This document shows positions 36,310 to 44,955 of a stretch of 64,000 nt of DNA, piece after piece. The DNA comes from Okeania sp. SIO1I7 (lineage in GTDB: Bacteria > Cyanobacteriota > Cyanobacteriia > Cyanobacteriales > Microcoleaceae): contig JAAHGF010000003.1 of the NCBI GenBank assembly GCA_010672585.1, forward strand, positions 62,001 through 126,000, in the 5' to 3' direction. A program made the position numbers and the translations under genes. The notes under the pieces were generated by a model. The model ran no database searches. It saw nothing but the letters and a program-made list of their open reading frames with translations, and was not told the origin of the DNA. Numbering within the stretch: the stretch's first letter is position 1; each line of letters starts with the position of its first letter.

Positions 36310-36879
36310 TTAGTTAGCAACTATTTCAATAGAATCGCTAAATCCTTGCCACAATCGAGAAAACAATCCTTTAGTAGCTGCCTTTATTCGTTTATCGTCA
36401 ATTTTCTCAAACTGACTATTGACCCTTCGTTCTGGAGTGTTGGTAGTGGAAGGCAGTTTATACATCTGGCCATATACGGGTCTAAGTCCTCGGTTTTGGA
36501 GACCCCCTACTCCCCAGTCAACCACTAATTCTTCATGTAGTACTGTTCCAGCACTTTGAACCAATGTTGAAATATTTCCATCACCAACCAAGTCTAAAGT
36601 GCTGGAACTTTCTGCTAACTTAGCCAAAACTGAGCCAACATTGACCGTCACTGGTAATTTTGGTTGTGGTTTTGGTTCTGGTTGTGGCCGTGGTTGGGAC
36701 TTCTCCGTTTGCGCGATCGCCTGAATTACAAGCAATCTCTCATAGGTATATTCAGAGTAGGCTTTCTCCCAAGTGGCCTTAAGTCGGAGGTCGCCGTACT
36801 TGCCCTTTATCTCCAGGGGAGATACCCCCTCCTGGATGAAAAACTTCCGGTATTGCGGAACTGTCCGTGGTTGTGTCAT
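36310..36879 (-). CDS. Uncharacterised mobile-element protein with Pro-rich linker
   Basis: About 189 residues from the ATG at 36879 (MTQPRTVPQYRKFFIQEGVS). A Pro/Lys/Gln-rich linker (PRPQPEPKPQPKLP) separates a short helical N-terminal part from a domain starting VTVNVGSVLAKLAESSSTLD. It overlaps the 3' end of the preceding gene by about 100 bases in another frame, which is long for coupling. Either a later start is used or the upstream tail is frameshifted. No family recognised. The next gene starts 6 bases after its stop. Confidence 0.6.
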   Translation of the reverse strand: MTQPRTVPQYRKFFIQEGVSPLEIKGKYGDLRLKATWEKAYSEYTYERLLVIQAIAQTEKSQPRPQPEPKPQPKLPVTVNVGSVLAKLAESSSTLDLVGDGNISTLVQSAGTVLHEELVVDWGVGGLQNRGLRPVYGQMYKLPSTTNTPERRVNSQFEKIDDKRIKAATKGLFSRLWQGFSDSIEIVAN

Positions 36880-37681
36880 AATTAACCTCATTAGCATATT
36901 TTTCTTGGACTAAAGCTTCTAGGTCTTCTTCCCAAGCTTTAATCTCTGGTGCTTTTGACATACAAACTTTATTATTTTTTTGAGACTCTGGTTCGGACCC
37001 TGGGGAGGTGTCTGAGCCAGAGTCACCTTTTGGGTCTAAATAATTTCCTAAAATCTCTTCAAGTAATTTTTCTGGTTTAACTCCCTGTTCTTTTGCCCGG
37101 TCTTTTAATTTGTCCCAGACATCTCTGGGTATTTTTGCTGTGGCTAAAGGGGCCGTAGTTTCCCCTGTAATAGTGGTTTCTATGTAACTTGCTGTAATAG
37201 GTTGGGACAAATGCTTTGCCTTATCCAATACTTCCTGCCAGCAATTCGTAGTTTCATCAGCTTCCTCGCTGACTTGTCTGGCAGAATTAGCTAGCTTTGT
37301 AGCCTGAGACACGTTGTCTGGCAGTTCGGTAAATCCTTCCAACATCAATTTCCAGGACACTTGAGCAGCATTAATGACTCGTTTGACGTAATAGACCGAT
37401 TTTTTTAGTCCTTTAACCCAGTATTGTTTGAAGGTTTTGAAGCCTAAATTTTCATACAGCTTGTAGAGTTGAAAAGCTCTCAAAGCCATACCCTCTTTGA
37501 TGTAGGCATATCTATCGGCCAGCAGATCTATTTCCAGAGTGGCGATCGCGTCACCACCCTCTCTCCAGGTTTCGTGCCAAAACAACTCGCAAAATTTGTC
37601 TAGATAACCATCAGCCCAGTTAGGAAGTTCTGGGTCATCGAAGGGAATCTCAAATTTATGGTCACATAGGTTCCCAATCAT
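36779..37681 (-). CDS. Mobile-element protein with C-terminal DNA-binding-like segment
   Basis: A 300-residue protein. Its N-terminal half (ADGYLDKFCELFWHETWREG, LEIDLLADRYAYIKEGMALR, FQLYKLYENLGFKTFKQYW) belongs, from memory, to a family found on cyanobacterial plasmids and integrated elements. Residues 185-215 (IPRDVWDKLKDRAKEQGVKP) resemble a ribbon-helix-helix or Arc-like segment. It is the first gene of the minus-strand operon and faces the RHH regulator at 37955. A replication or partition role is possible but unproven. Confidence 0.6.
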   Translation of the reverse strand: MIGNLCDHKFEIPFDDPELPNWADGYLDKFCELFWHETWREGGDAIATLEIDLLADRYAYIKEGMALRAFQLYKLYENLGFKTFKQYWVKGLKKSVYYVKRVINAAQVSWKLMLEGFTELPDNVSQATKLANSARQVSEEADETTNCWQEVLDKAKHLSQPITASYIETTITGETTAPLATAKIPRDVWDKLKDRAKEQGVKPEKLLEEILGNYLDPKGDSGSDTSPGSEPESQKNNKVCMSKAPEIKAWEEDLEALVQEKYANEVNYDTTTDSSAIPEVFHPGGGISPGDKGQVRRPPT

Positions 37682-37717
37682 AAAAAAGTAAGAAAAAGTC
37701 AGGTTACTAAGTAAGGG

Positions 37718-37748
37718 GTGAGATTAGAAGATAAAAGCCCTCACCCCG
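37718..37748. other. Hairpin in the divergent leader
   Basis: GGGGTGAG and CTCACCCC are perfect complements around a 14-base loop, 37 bases upstream of the 37681 start on the minus strand. It may act as an attenuator or operator. Confidence 0.5.
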
Positions 37749-37853
37749 GTAGATACCATTAATCATCTATTGAGAAATAGACGGCTATGTCAGTTATCAG
37801 ATAGAAATTAACCGTTTGGACGCTTCGGTTGGGCATCACCTCCTAAACATCTT

Positions 37854-37932
37854 TTGTGTATAACTTGATAATATTGTTACGTTGTGTATAAAATAATGTC
37901 AAGAGGCTTAAGTAAAATTATCCTGTACACAA
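37854..37932. promoter_or_regulatory. Operator/iteron-like TTGTGTA repeats in divergent promoter region
   Basis: TTGTGTATAA occurs at 37854-37863 and 37882-37891 (28 bases apart), and the inverse TGTACACAA at 37924-37932, just before the RHH gene. Spaced direct and inverted repeats beside a small RHH gene are the usual layout of an autoregulatory operator or a plasmid iteron set. Confidence 0.55.
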
Positions 37933-37954
37933 ACAATGAGCAAAAAAACAGTAG

Positions 37955-38155
37955 ATGGCCGGAAAACCGAAATACAAAAGCCCCAAGAAAAGAACCAATC
38001 TATCGCTAACGCCAGAAACCTTACAAAGGATGGACGAAATAGCGGACGCGCTCAACATTAGTCGCAGCGAGCTAGTAGAAAAGTGGACGCGAGCGTGGGA
38101 CGAACTGCAATCCATAGGATTATTGGGGGAATCCTTGGCCTGTTCCGGGAAGTAA
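37955..38155 (+). CDS. Ribbon-helix-helix (CopG/Arc-type) regulator
   Basis: A 66-residue basic protein. TNLSLTPETLQRMDEIADAL followed by NISRSELVEKW is the strand-helix-helix pattern of RHH DNA-binding dimers. Such proteins repress their own promoters and control copy number or partition of plasmids and integrated elements. The TTGTGTA repeats upstream are candidate targets. Its stop overlaps the next start (TAATG), so the two are translationally coupled. Confidence 0.8.
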   Translation: MAGKPKYKSPKKRTNLSLTPETLQRMDEIADALNISRSELVEKWTRAWDELQSIGLLGESLACSGK

Positions 38156-38334
38156 TGCGGGAAGCTTCGGATTACATGGACGAACATGGCGAAAGGCTGG
38201 AAAAAAGGTTGGTAGATCACAAACACAAAAAGGCTAGCTTTTTAGAAAAGTCAGCAGCTCTAGAAACAGAAATCGCACGTCTGTTGGAACAGGTCGAAAA
38301 ATTACCAGAAGACCCAAACGAAGAAGAAAAGTAA
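38155..38334 (+). CDS. Small coiled-coil protein coupled to the RHH gene
   Basis: 59 residues starting MREASDYMDEHGERLEKRLV, strongly helical with heptad-like charge (LEKSAALETEIARLLEQVEK). The ATG shares its A with the TAA of the RHH gene. No family recognised; possibly a partner or accessory to the regulator. Confidence 0.6.
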   Translation: MREASDYMDEHGERLEKRLVDHKHKKASFLEKSAALETEIARLLEQVEKLPEDPNEEEK

Positions 38335-38379
38335 ATCCAGGGAGCCGATCGCAGCAATGTGGTCGGTAATTTTTATGCA

Positions 38380-38562
38380 ATGAAAATCCTACATCAACAA
38401 TTCGCCAAAATAACCACGGGGGAATTTAGGGGGAAAATATTCCAACTCAACCACTACCATCAACACCTACACGTTGCCTACTTTCCCGGCCCCCCCGAAC
38501 AACTATTCAAGTCTATCCCCTTACTAGATTTTCTAGCCGAGCAGCTTTTAAAAGACGGCTAG
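38380..38562 (+). CDS. Small hypothetical protein
   Basis: 60 residues, MKILHQQFAKITTGEFRGKI, then QLNHYHQHLHVAYFPG and LLDFLAEQLLKDG. His-rich centre. It lies 45 bases after the coiled-coil gene and probably in the same transcript. Function unknown. A start 21 bases upstream (GTG at 38359) is possible. Confidence 0.5.
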   Translation: MKILHQQFAKITTGEFRGKIFQLNHYHQHLHVAYFPGPPEQLFKSIPLLDFLAEQLLKDG

Positions 38563-38659
38563 GAATGGGGACAGACCAGTACCAGTCTGGAGATGTTCAG
38601 TATTTTAGAAATTCTGGCAGTTCTGAAGCTAGGAGTCAGTTGTTATTGTGGTGCAGACT

Positions 38660-38746
38660 GTGAGAACTTATGAATATGCTAACTGTGGATTTAAAGCTGA
38701 CAGAGACTTTAACGCTGCTGTCAATTTGGCGAACTATGTGTATTAG
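38660..38746 (+). pseudogene. TnpB C-terminal scrap (element A)
   Basis: Encodes VRTYEYANCGFKADRDFNAA then VNLANYVY and a stop. The zinc-ribbon end and DRDFNAAVNL catalytic motif of TnpB are clear. Nothing of the rest of this copy remains. It abuts a second, different TnpB remnant. Confidence 0.75.
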
Positions 38747-39048
38747 TAGCTTGACTTCCAAGCGATTTCAAGCCTGCTCTCGAAGATAAGTTACAGACTG
38801 CGGTCAGTAGATTTAGGAGTAAAATCTCTAGCCACGTTATCCACTGGTGAGGTTTTTGTTGGTGCTAAGTCTTATAGAAAGTTTGGCTTCTAACTTTCTC
38901 GGTTGCAATATCTGAACCGACATAAAGTCAAGTTTTCTCATAACTGGAAAAAAGCACAACTCAAGATAGCCAGGCTACACAGCAGGATAGCCAACATCAG
39001 AAAAGATACATTGTACAAGCTAACTACTTACTTGGCTAAAAACCACAA

Positions 39049-39091
39049 CCCACCCCCACCCCCTCCCGGGAGGGGAGCTAGAGGGGTGGGT
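39049..39091. repeat. C-rich palindromic repeat inside tnpB
   Basis: CCCACCCCCACCCCCTCCCG followed by GGAGGGGAGC...GGGGTGGGT replaces the residues before EDLNVSGL. Relatives lie at 39637, 44459, 44523 and 46101 in intergenic DNA. Confidence 0.75.
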
Positions 39092-39335
39092 GAAGACTTA
39101 AATGTATCAGGTCTGATGTCAAATCACAAGCTAGCTAAGGCTGTTGCTGATATGGGGTTTTACGAATTTCGTAGACAGGCGCGAGTACAAGTGTGAGTTA
39201 TACGGTTCTCAACTAATAATTGTTGACAGATGGCTTCCTAGTTCTAAAACCTGCAGTAGGTGTGGAACTGTAAAAGAGTCTCTATCTTTATCTGAGAGAG
39301 TGTTTAAGTGCGAACATTGCAATTTTAGCTGTGAT

Positions 39336-39470
39336 TGCTCCGCAACGCTAGCGCGAACGAGACTTAAATGCAGCGTTAAATTTAGCTATGGCGGGCAGTT
39401 TGCTCCGCAACGCTAGCGCGTTTCGCGTCAGCGTTGCGTTACGCCAGTTTTGCGAAGCAAAAGCAAACGT
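39336..39470. repeat. TGCTCCGCAACGCTAGCGCG repeat, two copies in tnpB
   Basis: Identical 20-base copies at 39336-39355 and 39401-39420. The second continues into a GC-rich palindromic tract (GCGTCAGCGTTGCGTTACGC). The first splits the DRDLNAALN codons. Confidence 0.8.
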
Positions 39471-39619
39471 CCGTGTTAGCCTGTGGACTGGATAACGCCG
39501 ACGTTGCCAGGTAGAAGCAGGAATGGAACAGATAATCATAGATTTATATAGATTATCGTAGGTTTCTAAGAACGGTAGAACATTTTTTGGCGTTGGTAAA
39601 GCGCGTGTATAATATTAAT

Positions 39620-39790
39620 CTTAATTACTGAGGAGTCAACCCACCCCTCGCCCCTCCCCCGACCGTGGAAGGGAAGTCAGAAGGACCGAGTCAGGAGGGA
39701 AGAAAGAAGAAGAAAGAGGAATAGAAGGAGAAAGTTTTTTCATCGGGTAAAGGTCACGGAGTTCTATAGAGTTCTTATCCGGACATGATA
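39620..39790 (+). mobile_element. MITE-2 decayed copy (right end kept)
   Basis: Ends CCGGACATGATA at 39790 followed by TCA, which fits a TNA target. Inner part GAAAGTTTTTTCATCGGGTA and GGAGTTCTATAGAG parallels the 46061 copy. No TATCATGTCC left end is found. Confidence 0.6.
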
Positions 39791-40027
<237 letters not shown>

Positions 40028-42658
40028 ATGTGGGAACTATTAAAAACAATTTTTTCTCCAACTCAATATATGCCTCATGGTAGTTGTTATTTATGGCAAA
40101 CTTCATTAGTATGGCTCCACCTTCTGAGCGATCTACTAATTGCGATCGCCTATTTTTCTATAACAGCAATTTTACTATATTTTGCCTGTAAACGTAAAAA
40201 TGAAGTTCCATTTTTAGGAGTATTTATTTTATTTGGAGCATTCATTACTTTATGTGGGTTTGGTCATTTATTAGAAGTCTGGACATTGTGGCATCCTGCT
40301 TACTGGTTTTCAGGTGTGGAACAAGCATTAACTGCTTTAGTTTCTTGTTATACCGCTTTACAAATGGCTCAACTTTTGCCTCAATTTCTTGCTTTAAAAA
40401 CACCGGAACAACTAGAAGCAGTTAATCTAGAATTACAACATCAAATAGTAGAGCGTCAACAAGCGGAACAGATATTACAAAATATTGTTGTTGCGACTTC
40501 TTCTGTTACAGGGGAAGAATTTTTTCCAGCTTTAGTAGAGAATTTAGCAAAAGCTCTAGATGTTACTTATGTAATTGTTAGTGAAAGAATTAACGATTCT
40601 TCTCAGTTAAAAACATTAGCTATTTGGGGAGACGGAAAAATCAGAGATAATATCGAATATAATTTCCTAAATTTACCCTGTGGAGTAGTTATTAATGAAG
40701 ATAAATTATTATATTATCCCCAAAAAATTCAGAAAAGTTTTCCAGAAAAAACTATTTTGCAAAATATGAAAGCTGAATCTTATCTAGGAGTGCCATTGTT
40801 AGATGAAAATCAGCAAATAATTGGGGTATTGTGTGTGATTAATAATAAATCATTAGCTAATGAAGAAAATATTATAGCAATGGTGCGAGTGTTTGCTGCG
40901 AGAGCAACTTCAGAATTACTTCGGCAAAGAGCAGAAATAGCCCGCCGTTACGCTTATGATGAGTTAGAAAATCGCGTTCAAGAAGCTACAGAAGGGTTGC
41001 GTTTACGTACTGCTGAGTTAGTAGAAGCAAATGCGGTTTTAGAAACAGAAATTCAAGAAAAAATTGCAGCAGGGTCGGCAATAAAAGATAGAGAAAATCG
41101 TCTCAAGAAACAACAGACTGGCTTGTTAAAACTAGCTAAGAGCCAAAATTTATATGAAGGAAATTTGCAGGCAGCTTTACAAGAAATCACAGAATTAGGA
41201 AGTCATATTCTTCAGGTAGAAAAGACGAGTGTGTGGTTTTATAATGAGGATCAATCAGAACTTAAATGTGCAGATTTATATCAAATATCGACTACAAAAC
41301 ATAGTCAAGAAAATACATTATTTGCTAGGGGGTTCCCTCTGTCATTTCAAGATGTTAATGAACGAGGTATGATTCCCGAAAATAATATGGATATGCACCT
41401 CAATGCTAAAGCAAAATTAGTAGATTATTTTGCTCCTATTTCAGTTAGCAGCACTTTGAATATCCCTATTAATTTTCAGGGAAAAATAATTGGTTTTATT
41501 TGTCTGGATAATAACGGAAATAATAGACATTGGGAAGTAGAAGAACAGAATTTTGGTAGTTATTTAGCATATATGACTGCTTTGGCAATGGAATCTCGTG
41601 ATCGTCTCCAAGCAGAGTTAACTCTACGTCAAAAAAATCAGGAGTTAGCTACTACTCTCCAGCAACTACAAACAGCTCAACAAGAACTAATTCAATCAGA
41701 AAAAATGGTGGCTCTCGGGCAATTAGTGGCTGGAGTAGCTCACGAAATTAATACTCCTTTAGGGGCGATTAATTCCTCAATTAATAGTATTGCTAATTTC
41801 TGGGAAACTTATCTAGAAAAGTTACCTATTTTTTTTAAAGAACTTTCTCCTGAGCGACAGGAAGACTTTTTTGCTCTACTTAAAAAATCAAACTCTGGAC
41901 GCAGTTCTTTATCTACTAGAGAACAGCGTCAAATTAAAAGAAATTTAGTTAGTCAACTCAAGACACATTTAGTTGATAAATCTACTACTATTGCTAACTA
42001 CTTAGTAGGAGTAGGAGTCTATGATAATTTAGAAGAATTTTTACCATTATTAAGAGACTCAAATAGTGAAGAAATTCTCAAAATTGCTTATCAATTTGCT
42101 AATGTTCAAACCAGTAGTCAAACTATTCGTACTGCTGCTGAAAGAGCTGCTAAAGTAGTATTTGCCCTCAAAACTTATGCTCGTTATGACTTTACAGGGG
42201 AGAAAATAACAGCCAATATTCTAGAAGGTATTGAAACAGTTTTAACTCTATATCATAATAAAATTAAGCATGGCGTAGAAGTTATTAAAGAATTTGATAA
42301 TTCTTTGCCTCCTATCCAATGTTATCCTGATGAGTTAAATCAAGTTTGGACAAATTTAATTCACAACGCTTTACAAGCAATGGAATATGATGGTAGTTTA
42401 ACTATTCAAGCAACTCAGTCAGATGCTGATATTAAAGTAAGCATTACTGATAGTGGTAACGGAATACCACCGGAGATTATGTCAAAAATATTTCAACCAT
42501 TTTTTACAACTAAACCACCAGGAGAAGGTAGTGGTTTAGGATTAGATATTGTGAAAAAAATAATTGAAAAACATGATGGCAAAATAGAAGTGACATCTTT
42601 ACCCGATCAAACTACTTTTATAGTATATTTACCAATAAATACAGTGGAGATAAAATAA
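40028..42658 (+). CDS. Ethylene-receptor-like sensor histidine kinase
   Basis: An 876-residue membrane kinase. Residues 30-115 hold three membrane segments like those of plant ETR1 and Synechocystis SynEtr1: LSDLLIAIAYFSI with Asp35 and Tyr42, then GAFITLCGFGHLLEVWTLW with Cys76 and His80. These match the copper- and ethylene-binding Cys65/His69. The residue after AYFSI is Thr instead of the usual Pro. Two GAF-like domains follow (about 160-300 and 360-525), a coiled coil, the H-box LGQLVAGVAHEINTPLGAI with His near 571, and an ATPase domain with LIHNALQAM and GEGSGLGLDIV. The H-box to N-box distance is unusually long (about 200 residues). First gene of a three-gene operon. Confidence 0.87.
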   Translation: MWELLKTIFSPTQYMPHGSCYLWQTSLVWLHLLSDLLIAIAYFSITAILLYFACKRKNEVPFLGVFILFGAFITLCGFGHLLEVWTLWHPAYWFSGVEQALTALVSCYTALQMAQLLPQFLALKTPEQLEAVNLELQHQIVERQQAEQILQNIVVATSSVTGEEFFPALVENLAKALDVTYVIVSERINDSSQLKTLAIWGDGKIRDNIEYNFLNLPCGVVINEDKLLYYPQKIQKSFPEKTILQNMKAESYLGVPLLDENQQIIGVLCVINNKSLANEENIIAMVRVFAARATSELLRQRAEIARRYAYDELENRVQEATEGLRLRTAELVEANAVLETEIQEKIAAGSAIKDRENRLKKQQTGLLKLAKSQNLYEGNLQAALQEITELGSHILQVEKTSVWFYNEDQSELKCADLYQISTTKHSQENTLFARGFPLSFQDVNERGMIPENNMDMHLNAKAKLVDYFAPISVSSTLNIPINFQGKIIGFICLDNNGNNRHWEVEEQNFGSYLAYMTALAMESRDRLQAELTLRQKNQELATTLQQLQTAQQELIQSEKMVALGQLVAGVAHEINTPLGAINSSINSIANFWETYLEKLPIFFKELSPERQEDFFALLKKSNSGRSSLSTREQRQIKRNLVSQLKTHLVDKSTTIANYLVGVGVYDNLEEFLPLLRDSNSEEILKIAYQFANVQTSSQTIRTAAERAAKVVFALKTYARYDFTGEKITANILEGIETVLTLYHNKIKHGVEVIKEFDNSLPPIQCYPDELNQVWTNLIHNALQAMEYDGSLTIQATQSDADIKVSITDSGNGIPPEIMSKIFQPFFTTKPPGEGSGLGLDIVKKIIEKHDGKIEVTSLPDQTTFIVYLPINTVEIK

Positions 42659-42660
42659 AA

Positions 42661-43059
42661 ATGAATGAAATGGCGATTGTGTGTGTGGATGATGAATTAT
42701 CGATCTTAAAAAGTTTAGAAATAGAACTTCTAGAAACTTTTGAAGATCGATATATTTACGAATTTGCGGAAACAGCAGATGAAGCTCTAGAAATTATTGA
42801 CGAATTAGAAGCAGAAGGAACTAAAATTTTCATCATAGTTTCTGATTGGTTAATGCCAGGAATTAAAGGAGATGAATTTTTAATTAGAGTTCATAGTAAA
42901 TATCCTCAAATAATTAAAGTATTGTTGACTGGACAAGCTGATAAAAAGTCTCTTGAAAAAGTTATAAAAGAAGCTAATGTATATCGTTGCTTGACTAAAC
43001 CTTGGAATCATGAGGAATTAGTATCAACCATTGAAAATGCTCAGATTAATACTAATTAA
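42661..43059 (+). CDS. Single-domain response regulator in the ethylene-receptor-like operon
   Basis: A 132-residue receiver starting 2 bases after the kinase stop. CVDDELS at 8-14, phosphoacceptor Asp62 in IIVSDWLMPG, VLLTGQAD switch and CLTKPW Lys are all present. There is no output domain, so it probably passes phosphate or signal between the kinase and the downstream receiver-cyclase. Its sequence resembles the receiver at 43078 more than the one at 26825. Confidence 0.92.
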   Translation: MNEMAIVCVDDELSILKSLEIELLETFEDRYIYEFAETADEALEIIDELEAEGTKIFIIVSDWLMPGIKGDEFLIRVHSKYPQIIKVLLTGQADKKSLEKVIKEANVYRCLTKPWNHEELVSTIENAQINTN

Positions 43060-43077
43060 CTAAAAAAAGCAAAGGTA

Positions 43078-44400
43078 ATGAATCAAATAGTGATTATTTG
43101 CGTTGATGACGAACCTATGATTTTAGATAGTCTTCGCATAGAATTAGAAGGAAATTTAGGAGATGATTATTTGATTGAATTAGCTCAAAGTGGTGAAGAA
43201 GCTTTAGAAATATTTATAGAGTTAAGAGAAGATAATTATGAAATACCAATAGTAATTGCTGATTATATTATGCCGGATATGAAAGGAGATGAACTGCTTA
43301 AACGTATTCACTCCATCTCTCCTCAAACTCTGAAAATAATGCTGACTGGTCAAGCAGATGTAGCAGGAGTAGGAAATGCTATTAATTATGCAAACTTATA
43401 TCGTTATATTCCTAAACCTTGGGAATCTGAAGACCTGAAATTAACAATAAAAGAAGCTTTGAATAGCTATTTTATCAAACAGGAAATTGACAAAAAAACA
43501 GCGGATTTAGATAGAATAAATCAGGAATTACTTCAAGTTAATCTTGATTTGAAAAAAGCTTTAGAAGCTGAATTAAAATTAACTGCTGCTGCTACTAAAT
43601 TTGTACCTCATCAATTTTTATCTTTGATGGGGTATCAAAATATTACAGATGTCAAATTAGGAGATAGTGTAGAGCATAAAATGTCAGTTTTATTTGCGGA
43701 TATTCGCAACTTTACCACAATTTTAGAAACCATGACTCCAGAAGAGAGTTTTAAGTTTATCAATGGGTATCTCTCAGTCATGGAACCTGCAATAATTGAA
43801 AATCAAGGCTTTATTGATAAATACATTGGTGATGCAATAATGGCATTATTTGCCAGTAAAGCAGATGACGCTGTTCAAGCAGCTATTTCAATGTTAAGAC
43901 GACTAGAAGAATATAATAAAACTAGACAAAGACCAGAAAGAAAACCATTAAAAATTGGAATTGGAATTAATACAGGAGATGTGATTTTAGGTACAGTAGG
44001 AGGCGCTCAAAGAATAGATGGTACAGTTATTGGTGACACAGTAAACTTAGCATCTCGTTTAGAAGAATTGACCAAACTATATGATGTGTCTTTATTAATG
44101 AGTAATTCTACATTTATATCATTAGAAAATCCGGGAAAATATTCTATTAGATTAATTGATAGAGTTAAGGTAAAGGGAAAAGCAGAAATGGTGACCGTAT
44201 TTGAAGTTTTTGATGCAGATCCACCCGAGTCTTTAGAGGGTAAAACAATTACAAAACATATATATGAAGAAGCAATCATATTTTATTATCAAAGAAAATT
44301 CACTCAAGCTTCCCAACTATTTCAAGATTGTTTGAGTCAAAACCCTAGCGATGGAGTAGCTCGAATTTATTTAGAACGTTGTCAAAAATATGAGTCCTAA
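43078..44400 (+). CDS. Response regulator with class III adenylate/guanylate cyclase domain
   Basis: A 440-residue protein. Receiver domain 1-125 has Asp62 in VIADYIMPD. A coiled-coil linker (about 140-170) leads to a class III cyclase catalytic domain (about 195-385). Metal-binding residues are in VLFADIRNFT and IDKYIGDAIMALF, and TVIGDTVNLASRLEEL carries the transition-state region. The Lys in IDKYIGD favours ATP, hence cAMP, but this is not certain. The last 50 residues look TPR-like. It starts 18 bases after the preceding receiver and is the probable output of the operon. Confidence 0.9.
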   Translation: MNQIVIICVDDEPMILDSLRIELEGNLGDDYLIELAQSGEEALEIFIELREDNYEIPIVIADYIMPDMKGDELLKRIHSISPQTLKIMLTGQADVAGVGNAINYANLYRYIPKPWESEDLKLTIKEALNSYFIKQEIDKKTADLDRINQELLQVNLDLKKALEAELKLTAAATKFVPHQFLSLMGYQNITDVKLGDSVEHKMSVLFADIRNFTTILETMTPEESFKFINGYLSVMEPAIIENQGFIDKYIGDAIMALFASKADDAVQAAISMLRRLEEYNKTRQRPERKPLKIGIGINTGDVILGTVGGAQRIDGTVIGDTVNLASRLEELTKLYDVSLLMSNSTFISLENPGKYSIRLIDRVKVKGKAEMVTVFEVFDADPPESLEGKTITKHIYEEAIIFYYQRKFTQASQLFQDCLSQNPSDGVARIYLERCQKYES

Positions 44401-44955
44401 ATTTTGTGTTATAATAAATGTTTGCTACAAATAGCTAGGAAATTTCTTAGGAGTCAAGCCACCCCTAACCCTCTCAGGAGGCAGGGTCTATTTATTGTCA
44501 CGCGAGCGAAAAATTGATGGGGGGGATGGGGACCCACCCCTCGCCCCTCCCCCGACCAGGAGGGGGAATTTGGGGAGATGGGGAGATGGAGAGATTTATA
44601 TATTTGCACAATTAAATGTATTTCATATTAATATTCTCCCCAGGCAATGAATTAACCCTGCTCTCAGGAGGGGAAGGACTGAGTCAGGAGTCAGGAATTA
44701 GGAGTCAGGAGTCAGGAAACAGAAGATAAAAGGATTTTGATTTATCTTAATTGCTCTTAAATATCTATCAAAATCATTCCTAATTTCTATATAAATAAAA
44801 TTGATATAAGCCTAAAAAGTAATATAGATAGTAGTCTAGAAGAAAGTTGAGTTCTGAGTGTTGAAAGTCTAATAAAAATAGCAACAGCAAAAACTAAGAA
44901 AAATTCATTTATAATAATAGTTTAACTTTATATAATTGGAAACTTAACAGAACTA
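44401..44955. repeat. C-rich palindromes and GGAGTCA heptamers
   Basis: CCACCCCTAACCCTCTCAGG (44460) and CCCACCCCTCGCCCCTCCCC (44522) with following GGAGGGGGA, then GGAGTCA units (44690-44725). The last 200 bases before rseP are AT-rich with no further feature. Confidence 0.7.

Larger units (their letters stand above)
38797..39523 (+). pseudogene. TnpB remnant (element B) with two repeat insertions
   Basis: Starts at the RuvC-I region (VDLGVKSLATLSTGEVFVGA), continues in shifted frames with LQYLNRHKVKFSHNWKKAQL, EDLNVSGLMSNHKLAKAVAD, the zinc ribbon CSRCGTVKESLSL...CEHCNF, and ends VLACGLDNADVAR. The N-terminus is missing, at least two frameshifts are present, and two kinds of short repeats have inserted (39049-39091 and 39336-39420). 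The second destroys the last catalytic DRDLNAALN motif. Confidence 0.82.

Noticed and set aside
38083..38154. Earlier start for the coiled-coil gene
   Set aside because: It would overlap the RHH gene by 73 bases; the TAATG junction at 38153-38157 gives a coupled start and a cleaner N-terminus.
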